From the NCBI GenBank assembly GCA_012295275.1, contig CM022666.1, positions 14,900,940 through 14,955,939 of the forward strand: a DNA stretch of 55,000 bases, read 5' to 3'. Made by a program: the position numbers and the translations under genes. The stretch is from Chrysomallon squamiferum. Taxonomy: Eukaryota; Mollusca; Gastropoda; Neomphalida; Peltospiridae. The notes below the pieces were generated by a model. It did no database searches. It saw only the letters and a list, made by a program, of their open reading frames with translations, and had not been told where the DNA came from. Positions 26,367-42,885 of this stretch are shown here, one piece after another (position 1 is the stretch's first letter; each line of letters begins with the position of its first letter).

Positions 26367-27550
26367 CTAAAACATTAAAAATATTATTGCTGATAATGAT
26401 TTCATTTCTATTATTATTATTATTATTTGCTGAGGAAGCATTTAAGAACTTAACAAACTGGTTTATTTATAATTAGCACTGATTACATTGATAAATAACA
26501 GTAAGAATAATAGATAAATAAATAAATTGACCCATAACAATAACAACGATAACAATGTGAAAAGAAACAGAAAAGGAAATTAACTATTGTGTTCTGAAAA
26601 ATACATGCACCATTGCTACATTGTAGAAACGTGTTTCTCTTATTATATCTTATGTTCTTAAATTACATAATTTTTTATAAATCTTGAAATTTATGATTCG
26701 TTCATCTAGTACGTAAGATCAAATTAATATTTTCTTTTATGTCCATGAATTATTCTGTTATCAAAATGTGATGAATGAAAGAATGTTTCCATAGTGAACA
26801 AGTTTCGAACGTTCATCAGGTGACAAACAAAATTTTTTTTTTCTTTTTTTCCTTGTCATTACAACAATTTGAATACGTCTAAACAACTTCGACAACGACG
26901 GACACAAATACGGAGCATGTTGAATCTCAGATCTAAGACAAAACTTTCACACGTTACAGGTCGTGCGATCGCCCCTCGTTACAGAAGCAATGAGACTTTC
27001 TCTTCACTCGTTTATCAAAGAAGTATGGATTTTTACATTTATGGGAAGACAAACATAAAATATATCTTAGTGCTAGTAAGAGTAGTCGTTGGGGTAACGA
27101 CAGCGACTTTATTTTCTTACTTGAATAAAAACAATGTTGCAAAAATCATTAGTGTATTAATGTGAGGACGCGACGACAACAACAGTAATAACAACAAATT
27201 TAACAATAACAATAATAATAACAATAATAACAAGTAAGATAACAATACTAACAATATCACTACTGCTAGTAGTAATAGTAGACATAACATAAGAATAAGA
27301 ACTTTATTTTATCTGTGGGAAGACGTATATAAAACATATCCTATTTCTAATAGTAGACTTTACAGTAAGGACAACGACTTTCATTTCTTACATTACTAAA
27401 CACAATATAACAGAAATCAGAGTAAATCTACAAAACTGCATTAAGGAGACGCTAATAACAAACCAAAATCATCATGATCATCACATTAACAACTGTTACA
27501 ATTACAACAACAACCACAATAATAATATAAGAATAAGAAAGTGATCTTAC
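26367..27550 (-). other. Upstream region / 5'UTR intron of TRIM copy A, with an internal duplication
   Basis: About 27010-27180 and 27315-27470 are related: ATxTGTGGGAAGAC-like text, ATATATCTTA/ACATATCCTA, ACGACTTT, TTTTCTTAC, AAxACAAT. Spacing is about 305 bases. AAC/AAT repeats lie between them. Confidence 0.45.
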
Positions 27551-27650
27551 CTAAGTAAAAATTCAGTGTTGTTTTAAGATAAAGTTGACAGTTATTTTCT
27601 TTTAAGCTTCAACTGAGACTCGATCCAGTTCAGTGTCCTTCGTCTTTTTT
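27551..27650 (-). other. Putative noncoding first exon of TRIM copy A
   Basis: On the minus strand a CTTAG|GTAAGATC donor ends at 27551, about 1.2 kb upstream of the acceptor of the coding exon. The related position upstream of copy B also has a GTAAG donor. The 5' boundary is not visible; 27650 is nominal. No TATA box or initiator was convincing. Confidence 0.35.
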
Positions 27651-27842
27651 ATATCAGTCCTGCAGAAATAGTCCCACACTGCAGAATCCTCAAATCTCCT
27701 TATATGGCTTGATTTAACCACTGCGGTAATATTACTACGCCGTTGCACGACTGTCTTTTAAAGAGGGTCGTAACAACCTTTTGGAGAGAGGAGACCAGAC
27801 ATTTATGTAGTGTTTTGGGGGAGGGCCAAGATATCAAATGTA

Positions 27843-27895
<53 letters not shown>
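27843..27895. repeat. (AC)n microsatellite
   Basis: Pure AC, about 53 bases. Confidence 0.95.
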
Positions 27896-27897
<2 letters not shown>

Positions 27898-28004
27898 TAT
27901 ATCTCAGTCTCTCAGTTCTATCTTCAATACAGAGCACCAAACAGGGATTCTAGCAGATCTGAAGGTTTAAAGAAAAACAACGAAGTTAATGTAACAACTG
28001 ATGT

Positions 28005-28095
28005 CCAAGTGTTCAGGTGGCGGGCAGGACTAAAATCTCTCGCGGGTCGGATGTGGCCCGCGGACCAAAGTCTTCCGACCCTTTTTTATCATATA
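28005..28095. mobile_element. GC-rich hAT-like MITE or solo-end remnant
   Basis: The stretch has GCGGGTCGGATGTGGCCCGC followed by GGACCAAAGTCTTCCGACCC. This resembles the ends of hAT-derived elements that finish with GGCCCGCGGxCC and GCCGACCC. It is an abrupt GC island in AT-rich DNA. No second end or duplication was found. Confidence 0.35.
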
Positions 28096-28974
28096 CCTCC
28101 CTTGCTATAAAGACGTGTCTTTACCTGTGTTTGTGTGTAACCAATGATCACTGCTTATTTGAATTGTGAAACTTGAGTGAGTCACCGCACACTGAACTTT
28201 GTCACTTTTAGACAGAGCCGCATTATAAAATTTCAAGTGGTGTATACTGTTGTTGGTTTTAGCCCTGACATTATTTTAAGTTCTCTTTTTTTTCCTCCTT
28301 CTTTCCTCCTTTTCATATTCCTGTTTATTCATTCAGTTTCATTTTTTATTTATTTATTTATTCATTTTTATTTATTTATTTATTTACTTTTACACCTCAC
28401 TTAAAATTTAAAAAGTTTTAATATAAAAATACTAAAAATATTAGCTGTGTGCTTGTGACTTCCTTAAAATTTTTGTGCCGCCACAAACAAAGTACAATAA
28501 ATTAACGTTTTCATTAATTAATATATACATATAAATAAATCCATAAATAGGTACATTTATAGAAATATACAAATAAATAGATAAATAAATACATATATAA
28601 ACAAACAAACAGATACTAATATTAAATAATTTAATATGTTGATTTCTCCTTTTCTAATTATTAAACAAACACTGAAGTCTTGATTGTTTTGTTCTTTAGT
28701 TTAACATGCGTGGGTCAAACGAATATTTGTTTATGATGTAACCATGGCGATGATCTTTTCTCTTGACTTTGATGTAAGTACAGTCATACATCGATTAACC
28801 ATGATGAAACATGAATTATAACGTTTCTTTCAATCAAACAAGATTTATATAGGTGAAACAACATGTAAAACTAAATTTTAAAATTTGTTTGCACTGTTAT
28901 TCTAAGAAGAATGTTTCAAAACTATCTCAGACACACATGCACATACACAAACATCCACATATACTTGTTTTGTT

Positions 28975-30060
28975 TTCTTTGTCATGTTAAAGATTAGTTA
29001 TATTGTGGTTTAATTGTATTTTAAAATAAACAATCACATTAAAATTAACAACGAGTATATCTCTTCAAAATTAATATGATATTTTAATATATCAATTTCG
29101 TTAAACATGTGACATTATTGTTCATACGTTACTTAATTTGTAGCATTAAAAATAATAAAATTATGAAAGAACTGAACACCTCAGACGAGATGTGATTATT
29201 TGCACGTGCTGTTTATGACAACTGTACATAGCAACTACCTACACAAACTGTTTCATGTCTTACGTATTGTCAAATATGTCAACTTTAAAACAGATCAACG
29301 CAATGAACTGATTTCAATGAAATTAAAACGAAAAATAATGTCTGTTGTCTGAGTTGAAAATATTTATCATTTTCTAAACTCTGAATAAAAAATATACAAC
29401 GCGTGAATCCTAAGGAATATCTATAGTTTGTATTACTTGTTTCTGTACAGATAATTTGTGTCATACAACAGATTTTAAACGACTGTTGTCTATATTATGC
29501 GGTCGTACATTCAGTTTACATATAAATTTATTGTGTTTGGCTGTGTCAAATCATTCACTGATACCGCGGGAATAATAACCTCAAGACGAACGTATTTGAT
29601 GTAGCACAAGATGAAAAACAAAATAAAAATTAAGTGAGCGAAAGAAAAAATAACAGATTAATTTTGATTAAATAAGACCTAAACTTCGGCTGTTTCTTGA
29701 ACTAAAATAGGTAAGAAAAATTTAATTTAAGAAACAATTTTATGATACTTAACTATGAAAAATAAACAAATAAAGAAAGAACGAAATAAAGAAATAAAAT
29801 AAAATAAAAATGTTTTACCCGTGATAATCAGAGAAGTTTCGTATATTCTTTAATTAATTTATTAAAGCAATACTGACAATAATATTCAGTGCACTTTGAT
29901 TAAATCTAAATATAAACGATGTATTAATAAAAAATGTTATTGATATTTTGATAAGATAAATATTAGGTGTAATGTTTTCCTATACCTTTGTTTGACACAA
30001 CTGAACTTGTAAAAATAGCTTTATAATTTTAATTTGATTGTAATGGTTGAAGTTTTTTTT
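28975..30060 (+). repeat. Repeat family R, unit 1
   Basis: First member of a diverged family; orientation is arbitrary. Landmarks in order: TTTTAAAATAAxxAATCACAT, ATATCTCTTCAAAA, GACACCTCAGATGAGATG-like text, CATAGCAACTAC, CATGTCTTACxTATTGTCAAATA, ATTTCAATGAAA, GTGAATCCTA, TTGTATTAC, CAGATAA, AGACGAACGTATTTGAT. No coding capacity; not recognised as a known element. Confidence 0.65.
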
Positions 30061-30272
30061 TGTTTGTTTGTTTGTTTTGCTGTGTTCTTAATTCATTTAC
30101 TTTCTTGTTTGCTTTATATTTCTCACTCTTCTTTCTAGAGTTCTGAAATAATGTGCTGAAACATATTCAACGTTTCAAAAAACTCAAAATGGGCGTCATC
30201 TTTGCAGTGCAGACAAAAATATGTATTACTGTTAATAATAAACAAAAACAAAACAACAACAACAAAACATCT

Positions 30273-30280
<8 letters not shown>

Positions 30281-30353
<73 letters not shown>
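30281..30353. repeat. (CT)n array at an R-unit boundary
   Basis: Uninterrupted CT dinucleotides. The following CATGTCCAAACATCTC resembles the text after the CT arrays at 35314 and 37534, so array and unit travel together. Confidence 0.9.
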
Positions 30354-30355
<2 letters not shown>

Positions 30356-30459
30356 GTCCAAACATCTCTTTTTTTTTCTCTCTTTTCCTATTTCGGTAGC
30401 CAGACACAAAATTAGCTATTTTTCTGTTCTGAATTTGGCTCTACAATAATATTTATATA

Positions 30460-31205
30460 TGCAAAAAGTTTTAGTTTCGTTATTTTCTGATATCAATGTA
30501 CTTTAAAATAATTAATCTTATTCATATTAACAGTATGCATATCTCTTCAAAATTGATACGGTATTTTAATATATGAATTACATTATTATTTTGTTTTTGT
30601 TTTATTATTATTACTTAATCTGTTTTAGTAAAAATAATTAAATTATAAAACAAAGGAAGACCTCAGATGAAACGTGATTATTTGCACGTACTGTTTATAG
30701 CAACCCTACATAGCAACTACCTCCACAAACTGGTTTTCATGTCTTACGTATTATCAGCTAGGTCAAGTTCAAAACAGCTATTGAACTGATTTCATTGAAA
30801 CAAAGCGAGAAATGTTTATCACCAGTTATACGATAAACAGAAAAAATACAACGCATGAATCCTATAGAAGATCTGTAGCTTGTATTACAGGCTTCTGTAT
30901 ATATAATTTATATCATATGACAGCCAGTTTTAAACTGAGTATTGTCTGCATTATGTTCTTGTCGTAGATTCCATCTACAGATACATTTATTGCTTTTGCA
31001 TTGTGAACACATGCACTGACACGTGGGAAAGACGTGGTCAAGACGAATGTATTTGATCTAAGCAATACCACATCTTAACTTTGTGTTATTATAAATTAAG
31101 CCTCGGCAGTTTCTAAAAAAAATTAAAATAAAAATAAAAATAATCGAATAATCAAAGCGTGTGTGTGTATGCGTAAATATACACATATATATAAATATAT
31201 ACATG

Positions 31206-31263
<58 letters not shown>

Positions 31264-31500
31264 CGGATTAAAAAAGTGTATTGCTGATTATAATTACGTC
31301 TGATACTTGTATTAATTTCTTAAGCCAACACTAACTCTATTTCTGTGCATTTTAATTAAATCTGGGATTTAAGAATATTTTAATAAAAAACACAGCTATT
31401 ATTCTGATATGATAAATAGTATGTATAATATTGTTCACTGTTTATATTTGACATAACTGAAAAAATTAGAATTATTTATAAAACTTGTAAAATTTTCACA
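30460..31500 (+). repeat. Repeat family R, unit 2
   Basis: Full-length copy, closely matching units 4, 6 and 7. Contains CATGCACTGACACGTGGGAA, then AGACGAATGTATTTGAT, near 31011-31056, and GTAGATTCCATCTAC (a 5-base stem hairpin) near 30966. An AC microsatellite at 31207-31262 interrupts it. Confidence 0.7.
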
Positions 31501-31569
31501 AGTACATTTTTATTCCTATTGTTACTTCATTTATTTTCTGTGTGTACGTGTGCGTGTTTACTTGCGTAT

Positions 31570-31930
31570 ATGTATGTGAGAGACCGCGAAAATGCATAAT
31601 CACAAATTATGCATGATCCTGAAAATATGTCAATTATTTTATACATATTCCCTGAAACTGTCCCACCTATTATTTTCTTTGTAATAAAGTTACGTCATCC
31701 TATTTGTAACATATAATACATTTTATTCTTTGAACAAACACTGTTTAAGAAAATATATAACGCATAACCGTATAGAAGATAAATATCTTGTATTAACGGC
31801 TTCTCTACAGATCCTTAATGTTATATAACAGTCAGTTTTAAAATGAGAATTGTCTATATTGTTTTGTAGTCATTTAATCCATCTACAGATAAATTTATTT
31901 AAGAAAAAAAATTAATTCAGCGAAGAAAAC
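31570..31930 (+). repeat. Repeat family R, truncated unit 2b
   Basis: Matches 36580-36930: ATAATCAxAAATTATGCAT, TTTTATACATATTCCCTGAAA, AACAGTCAGTTTTAAAATGAG, CATCTACAGATAAAT. Units 2+2b and 6+6b share the same order, so they form a higher-order pair. Confidence 0.6.
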
Positions 31931-32279
31931 TAAAATTTTCTGATTTTTTACTTAAAAAAAAAAAAAAGAAAGAAAAAAAGCTTGATAGATGCATGTACAG
32001 ACAGACAAACAAACACAAAGGTAGATCTGTCGGCACCAACATCAAGATAATCCATTTTTATGTTGAATTTGTTGAATTTGGCTTTAGAATATAAAATTAT
32101 TGGATTTGGGTTGTTTTATTTGTTTCTTTTTGTTTGTTTGATTGTCTGTTTGTTTGTCTTTTTCTTTCTTTCTTTATGTGTTTGTTTTTCTTTCTTTCTT
32201 TATGTGTTTGTTTTGTTTTGATTGTTTGGGTAGTTGGTTAGCTAGTTGGTATTTTTGTATTACTGATGTGTACTATTGT

Positions 32280-32530
32280 GGTTTAACAGTGTTTTCAAAC
32301 AAATAACTAATTCATGTTGAGAATTTGTATATCTCTTCAAAAGTGATATAATATTTTAATTTCACCAAATTCATTTCTCTTTATTTTTTTCTTTCATATA
32401 TTTTTAATTTGTTACTGTGAAAATAATAAAATTATAAATGAACTAAAATAGTATACAGGAGACTCAGATGAGATGTGATTATTGGTTCATTACAACTGTA
32501 TATAGCAACTACATACATTGTTTAAAGTTT
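32280..32530 (+). repeat. Repeat family R, 5' fragment (unit 3)
   Basis: Has GTATATCTCTTCAAAAGTGA, ATATTTTAAT, GACTCAGATGAGATGTGATT and ATATAGCAACTAC, then leaves the family. Confidence 0.55.
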
Positions 32531-33679
32531 CAGTTTAATTCAATTTTTATCCATTCGGAAATTTTGAATATTGCAGTATAGGGACAATTGTTGAAAGAAG
32601 AACAAACTATTTGGCAAGTCTTATTAATAAGCAATGAATAAATTCGGGTCACATGTTATTTACAGGTAAAATGTGTTTGTGTTTGTGCAAGTCACTGGTC
32701 CAGGGGTCAAGTTACTGGGTGTACGACTCAAGCAAACAGGCGACTTGCAATGAACTCCAACCCCTCTGAACGTAACGTCGTTTTGCCGACATATATCATC
32801 GTGATATTGCCTGTCTATGTATATATCTATGAATGTATATATGTATGTGTATTTTTATTATATACTTCCCCTGGTATAAAAATGTGATTAACTGTGTTTG
32901 AGTAATTTTCGCATCACTGATTTAACTTTTTATTGGTTTTGTAAACTTAAGGATTGTCAAATACGAGTGACTCAATAGTAAACAGTGCGACTTTTTATAA
33001 CAAAATTTTCTTCAGTTTTCGATAAACTAATTCCGTACTAAAAAGTCTAATTCATATTTCAAATAGTTTTACTTCGTGTACATATGAATGTACATTTAAA
33101 AACAATTTTTTTATCACAGTCAGTTTTCTAATACAAGATTTCTATTACTGTATTTCTGTTTGATTAGTTATTTATTTGCATTATTTCTAAATGTTAAGTT
33201 GAACTTCATTGTGAAGCAATTTGAGAGATTGAAACCACATGTATGTCTACATACAATTACTTAGCACATTTTAAAGAGGTTATTCAGCTCCTTGTCGATC
33301 TACGCGGCATGTATTCTGATGAACTGATTAGATTCAGAAATTTTATACACCTTAGTCTCTTTAAGAATTGCACGTTTTGTTGTTAGCGACGATACAAATA
33401 ACAGCTTCTTACAGTGAATGTCTTTGAACGTCCTACACCATTATTACACTGTAAGCTGGGAAAATCTGCTACTCGGGTTACTCGGGTATTTACAAGGTGA
33501 AGTGTATTTGTGATTTTACAAGTCATAGGTCAATGGGTCGATTCACCTGCATGGTCCATCTGAAGACATAAAGTTTATTTTTCCTACGATTTTTCTTCTT
33601 TATCCACTAAAATCTTTCCGTTAAAGTAAATTTTCTTTCATGTGACAGATAATAAAGTTCGAAATATATATATATATAT

Positions 33680-34620
33680 ATATTATTTTTGATATAAGTG
33701 TAATTTTAAATAATAAATCACGTTCATATTAATAGCATGCATATTTTTTTAAATCTGATACAGTATTTTAATATATGAAATTCGTTAAACATTACATTAT
33801 TATTTTTTTTTGTTTTATTATTATTATTACTTAATCTGTTTTAGTAAAAATAATAAAATTATAAAACAAAGGAAGACCTCTGATGAAACGTGACCATTTG
33901 CACGTACTGTTTATAGCAACCGTACATAGCAACTACCTCCACAAGCTGGTTTTCATGTCTTCATGTGAAATATGTCAAGTTCAAAACAGCTATTGAACTG
34001 ATTTCAATGAAACAAAGCGAGAAACGTTTATTACCTGTTATACGATAATCAGAAAATGTACAACGCATGAATCCAATAGAAGATCTGTAGCTTGTATTAC
34101 AGGCTTCTTATAGATAGTTTGTATCATATGACAGCCAGTTTTAAACTGAGTATTGTCTACATTATATTCTTGTCGTAGATTCCATCTACAGATACATGTA
34201 TTGCGTTTGCATTGTGAACACATGCACTGACACGTGGGAAAGATGTGGTCAAGACGAATGTATTTGATTTAAGAAATATCACATCTTAACTTTGTGTTAT
34301 TATAAATTAAGCCTCAGCAGTTTCTTAAATTAAGAAAAAAAAAAAATTGTGTGTTGTGATGTGTGTGTGTAGATATACATATGTGCCCACAGACAGCTCA
34401 CACATATTACAAAATTTGTTATTTATTATAATTATGTGTGTTACTTGTATTTTCTTAAACCAACACTATCTCTATTTCTGTGTATTTTAATTAAGCTTAG
34501 GATTTAAACATATTTTAATAAAAATACAGCTATTATTGTGAGATGATAAATAGTATGTAAAATATTCTTCACAATATTTATTTGAAATATAACAAATATT
34601 TCATATTTATGAATTAATTC
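33680..34620 (+). repeat. Repeat family R, unit 4
   Basis: Very close to unit 2, including AAACGTGACCATTTGCACGT, CATAGCAACTACCTCCACAA and the GCACTGACACGTGGGAAAGA block. Confidence 0.7.
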
Positions 34621-35060
34621 TGAATACAAATTAATAAAAGTATGGTAGACCTGGACACCTCAGATGAAATGAGACTGTTTCCACGTTTTGTTTATAGCAA
34701 CCGTACATAGCAACCACCTCCACAAACTGGTTTTAATGTCTTACCTATTCTCAAATAGGTCAAGTTCAAATCACCTAACGAACCGATTTCAACGAAACAA
34801 AGCGAAAGACGTTTATCATTTGTTAAACAGAAAATGTGCAACGCGTAAATCATACAGAAGATCAGTGGCTTGTATTTCAGTCTTCTTTATACACAGTTTA
34901 TATATATGTCTGCATTATGTTCTTATCGTAGATTCCATCTACAGATAAATTTGTTGCGTTTGCAATGTGAACACATGCACTGACACGTGGGAAAGATGTG
35001 GTCAAGACGAATGTATTTGATTTAATTTAGTGAGAGAAATAAAATTAGAAAAGTAGCTAA
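34621..35060 (+). repeat. Repeat family R, unit 5 (lacks the first part)
   Basis: Starts within the family at GGACACCTCAGATGAAATGA and runs through the GACACGTGGGAAAGATGTGG block. Directly abuts unit 4. Confidence 0.65.
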
Positions 35061-35202
35061 AACCAAAACACATCTTAAAAATGTGTAATTATAAATAAAT
35101 AAATAAATAAATAAAATAAATAAAACTGACTAAAATAGAATAGAATAAAATAAAATAAAATAAAATAAACAAATAAAATGCATACCATCTCTATAAGCTA
35201 TA

Positions 35203-35316
<114 letters not shown>

Positions 35317-35489
35317 AACACTTTTTTTTTTTCTGTTTTGCTGCATCTGTCTATCTATCTATCTATACAGGAACAGACAGAGTGAACCAGAGAGAGAGAG
35401 AGACAAACATTCATTGGCCTACACCCACTCCAAAATGAGCTATTTTTATTATATATATATATATATATTAAAACATTTTTAGATTCATT

Positions 35490-36450
35490 ATTTTGTGGTA
35501 GAACTGTATTTTAAAATAATTAATCACATTCATATTAACAGCATGCATATCTCTTCGTAAAGTATTTTAGTATTTGAAATTCGTTAAATATTACATTATT
35601 TTTTGTATATTTCTTAATCTTAGTATGTACTGTTTATAACAACCGTACACAGCAAGTACCTCAACAAACAGGTGTCCGCGTCTTACCTATTGTCAAATAT
35701 GTCAAGTTCAAATCACCTATTGAACCGATTTCAATAAAACAAAGAGAAAAACGTTTATCATTTGTTATACGATAAACAGAAAATGTGCAATGCCTTAAAT
35801 TCTATAGAAGATCAGTAGCTTGTATTACAGGCTTCTGTATAGATAATTTATATCATATGACAGCCAGTTTTAAACTGAGTATTGTCTGCATTATATTTTT
35901 GTCGTAGATTCGAAATACAGATAAATTTATTGCGTTTGCACTGTGAAGAGGTTCGCAGATGCGGTCAGAGTGATATGAGCAAGAAGAATGTACTTGATTA
36001 AGCGTAATGAGAAAAATAAAATTACAAAATTAGCTAAAGCAAAATAACGTGTTAACTTTGTGTAATTATAAATTTAGATTCGGCAGTTTCTTAAATTAAA
36101 TTAAAAAAAATAATGAAATAATAATAATAATAATAAATGCGCACGCACACACACACACACACACAGATTAAAAGATGTATTGCTGATTATAATTATGTCT
36201 GTTACTTGTATTAATTTCGAAAGCCAACACTAACTCTATTTCTGTGCATTTTAATTAAGTCTAGGATTTAAGAATATTTTATTAAAAATACAGCTATTAT
36301 TCTGATATCATAAATAGTATGTATAATGTTCTTCACTGTTTTTATTTGACATAACTGAAAAAATAAAAATTATTTTATAATTACAATTTAATTGTAATGC
36401 AGATACTTTCTAAGAAAAGTATGAGCTTGTAAATCGGGACAATTTTCAAA
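35490..36450 (+). repeat. Repeat family R, unit 6
   Basis: Full-length but altered in the block near 35940-36000, where the GACACGTGGG motif is replaced by diverged text. A short AC microsatellite (36143-36165) sits where unit 2 has its AC run. Confidence 0.65.
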
Positions 36451-36579
36451 AGTAAGTTTTTCTTCCTACTTGTGTGTCTGTGTGTATGTATAAATGGGGG
36501 TGTGTCATTGTGTACGTTCTTATTCCTAGTGTTACTTCATTTATTTTCTGTGTGTATGTGAGCATGTGTGCGTGCGTGA

Positions 36580-36930
36580 ATGTCTGTAAGAGACCCGAAA
36601 ATGGATAATCATAAATTATGCATAATCCCAGAAAATGTGTGAATCATTTTATACATATTCCCTGAAATTGTGTCGCCTATTATTCTATCTCTGTAACAAA
36701 GTTAGCCCATGCTATTGATAACATATAATAAATGTTCTTCTTTGAACAGACATTGTTGAAGAAAGTCTATAACGCGTAAATCCTATAGAAGATAAATATA
36801 TTGTATTAACCTCGTTTCTACAGATACTTCATGTCAAATAACAGTCAGTTTTAAAATGAGCATTGTCTACATTATTTTGTATTCGTATATTTCATCTACA
36901 GATAAATCTACGTAAGAAAAAAGTAAATTA
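36580..36930 (+). repeat. Repeat family R, truncated unit 6b
   Basis: Paired with unit 2b at 31570-31930; same internal landmarks and same place behind a full unit. Confidence 0.6.
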
Positions 36931-37348
36931 ATCCAGCGAAGAAAATTTTAAATTTTGTGAGTTTTAACTTTGAAAAAAAAAAATATATAAATACAAATTA
37001 AATAAATAATATGTCCTGCTTCTGATAACTGGAAACAAGGTTTGTGTATTTCTTTAGTTAATTTCTCAGAGCAATACAGACTGAATCTGTTCCGTGCGTT
37101 TCAACTAAATCTAAATAAAACTGATTCTTCCCGAGAAACGAACGTTGTCATAAAACGCGACAATTTGCACAACGTTTATTGCTTTGTTACTATTTCATTT
37201 CTGTTCTTCTTTGCTTCATATTTTGTTTTCTCTAACTTTCATCTAGGGGTCTGTAATAAGGTACAGAAATATTGATATATAAACATTGATGACGCCGCCT
37301 TTATCTTACACATAACAAACCCAGTGTTTCACTCTAAATACAAATGAA

Positions 37349-37383
<35 letters not shown>

Positions 37384-37411
37384 CTAGAAACATATCTGTA
37401 AGCTGTATGTT

Positions 37412-37536
<125 letters not shown>

Positions 37537-37729
37537 AGCCCAACAACTTCTCATTTTCTTTCTTTATCTATTTCGCTGTATCTGCCTATCTAGACAGACA
37601 GAAAGACAGACAGATCCACAGACAGACAGATAGAGAGAGAAAGACTGATAGGACTTCAAACATCAAAATTGTCTATTTTTCTGTTCTCCATCTTGAATTT
37701 CGCTTTACCATAAAATATTATATCTATTT

Positions 37730-38420
37730 AAAAGTTTTAGATTCATTACTTTGTGATATAACTGTATTTTAAAATAATTAATCACATTAGTATTAACCAC
37801 ATTTATATCTCCTCAAAAGTGGTATTTTAATATATATCAAATTCGTTAAAAATACCTTTGTCTTTCATATATTATTTAATTTGTTGTAATTAAAAATAAT
37901 AATGTTATGGTAGAACTGGACACCTCAGATGAGATGAGATTGTTTGCGCGTTTTGTTTATAGCATCTGTACATAGCAACTACCTCAACAAACTGGTTTTC
38001 GTGTCTTACCTATTGTCAAGTATGTCAAGATCAAATCACCTATTGAACTGATTTCAATGAAACAAAGAGAAAAACGTTTATCACCTGTTACACGATAAAC
38101 AGAAAATATGCAAGCCGTGAATCCTATAGAAGATCTGTAGCTTGTATTACAGGCTTCTTACAGATAATTAATATCATATGACAGTCAGTTTTAAACTGAG
38201 TATTGTCTGCATTATATTCTTGTCGTAGATTCCATCTACAGGTACATTTATTGCGTTTGCATTGTGAACACATGCACTGATACGTGGGAAAGACGTGGTC
38301 AAGACGAATGTATTTGATTTAATGTAAGAAGAAAAATAAAATTACAAAAGTAGCTAAAGCAAAATAACTTAACTTTGTGTAATTATAACTTAAACATCGA
38401 CAGATTCTTTAACTGACTTA
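37730..38420 (+). repeat. Repeat family R, unit 7
   Basis: Close to units 2 and 4, with GCACTGATACGTGGGAAAGA and AGACGAATGTATTTGAT near 38275-38320. The array ends here. Confidence 0.68.
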
Positions 38421-41359
<2,939 letters not shown>

Positions 41360-41445
41360 AGAGATGCACTCTGTGGAAAAATCTGAAACATTCTTATTTT
41401 TAATTCTTCCAATGGTTATTTATTGTGTACGTACGTATGTGTGTG

Positions 41446-41494
<49 letters not shown>

Positions 41495-41736
41495 CTATGT
41501 GTGTATGTATGTGTGTATGTGTGGGAATGTGCATATGTATGTTAGTGTGTTTGTATGTATGTATGAATGTATGTATATACGTATGTAAAAAGAAAGCAGG
41601 ATAATAAGAGAAATCAATAAATAAATAGATAAATAAATAAATTAATAAATATTTGTTATGTGATCACGTAGATCAGTATTAAAGTTATTTCCCTTAGACG
41701 ACTTTCAGAAAACGCTAGACAACAGCTGCTGGTAGA

Positions 41737-41773
<37 letters not shown>

Positions 41774-42885
41774 TAAAATAAATAAATAAATATCCTTTTG
41801 CTAAAACATTCGTCATTTAACTTCAGTTCAAGCTAGCTTTGAAGTCGCCTACTTCTAAATAAAACAAAGTAAAAATATGAAAGAAACAAATCAAAAGAGA
41901 AGAAAATAGAAAAAAAAATGAATGAAAAAAGAATAAAAACAGCTGAATAACAGAATACAGGAAAGCGTCAGGAACATAAAACGGAAGAAATTAATAAACA
42001 AAAGAGAAATAAAAATATAATAATAATAAATATAAATATAAAACTAAACAAGAAAGAAATGAAAAAAAAAATAACACAGCAAACACGTTTAGCAGTAAAA
42101 ACAAAAATCATATTTACGATATTACATTTATTATTATTATTTTTTTAAATTAATTAATTTTCACACATAATTAACATTCATTAAATCAACAAAAATTCAA
42201 AAGTATTTTCAACAACATTTATCGATCATCTACATAAAGTTCAACAATACTGCGATATAGTAATAATATTTTATTCATATATTTTATTACATGAAATACG
42301 AAGATCACCAATAACTCTAACTCATTCTATCAGCTATATAAATTCTTGTCTCCTTTCAATCATTATTTAAACACAATAACAGTTTAAGTGGTAAAAAATA
42401 AAAATATTATTTCAGTTTATATGTTACACAACGTGTATTGTAATTCAGTGTAATGTGTTCATAGAGTTAATTTACTCTTCACAAAAACACAGGTACACAG
42501 CACATAAAGAGTTAACTAATTAACAAAGTAGACTAGATAGTCAACATGGAGTGGAGGTGTAGAGAGACACTGTAGACTGAGGATTACTTCTAATGAGATT
42601 TAAAACTGAAAATTTAAAAATTTATTACTTTTACAAATAATTTAGATAGTAAATGTAATAGACCATGTGTGTGTACATCTGTGTGTCTGTGTGTGTTGGT
42701 GTCCGTGTGTCTTTATAAATACATGTTTGTGTGTGGATATCTTTTTCAAAGCCTGTGTTTGTCTGTGTCTATTGTGTTTATTTAAACATAGAACAGAGAT
42801 AAAAATAACAACAGTTATTTACTTTACAAATTTATTTTTCTTGTTTGTTTTTAAAGTAATTACTATTTTGTTAAATAATTTTACT
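41360..42885 (-). repeat. 3' flank of TRIM copy B (segmental duplication)
   Basis: The first kilobase pairs with 50680-51750 in the same order: a GTAT-rich stretch, GTTATTTCCCTT, AATAAATAAATAAATATC, a run of AAAGAGAAGA text, CACCAATAACTCTAA. The part next to the stop codon pairs with 22320-22799, including the 152-base identical tract. Confidence 0.6.
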
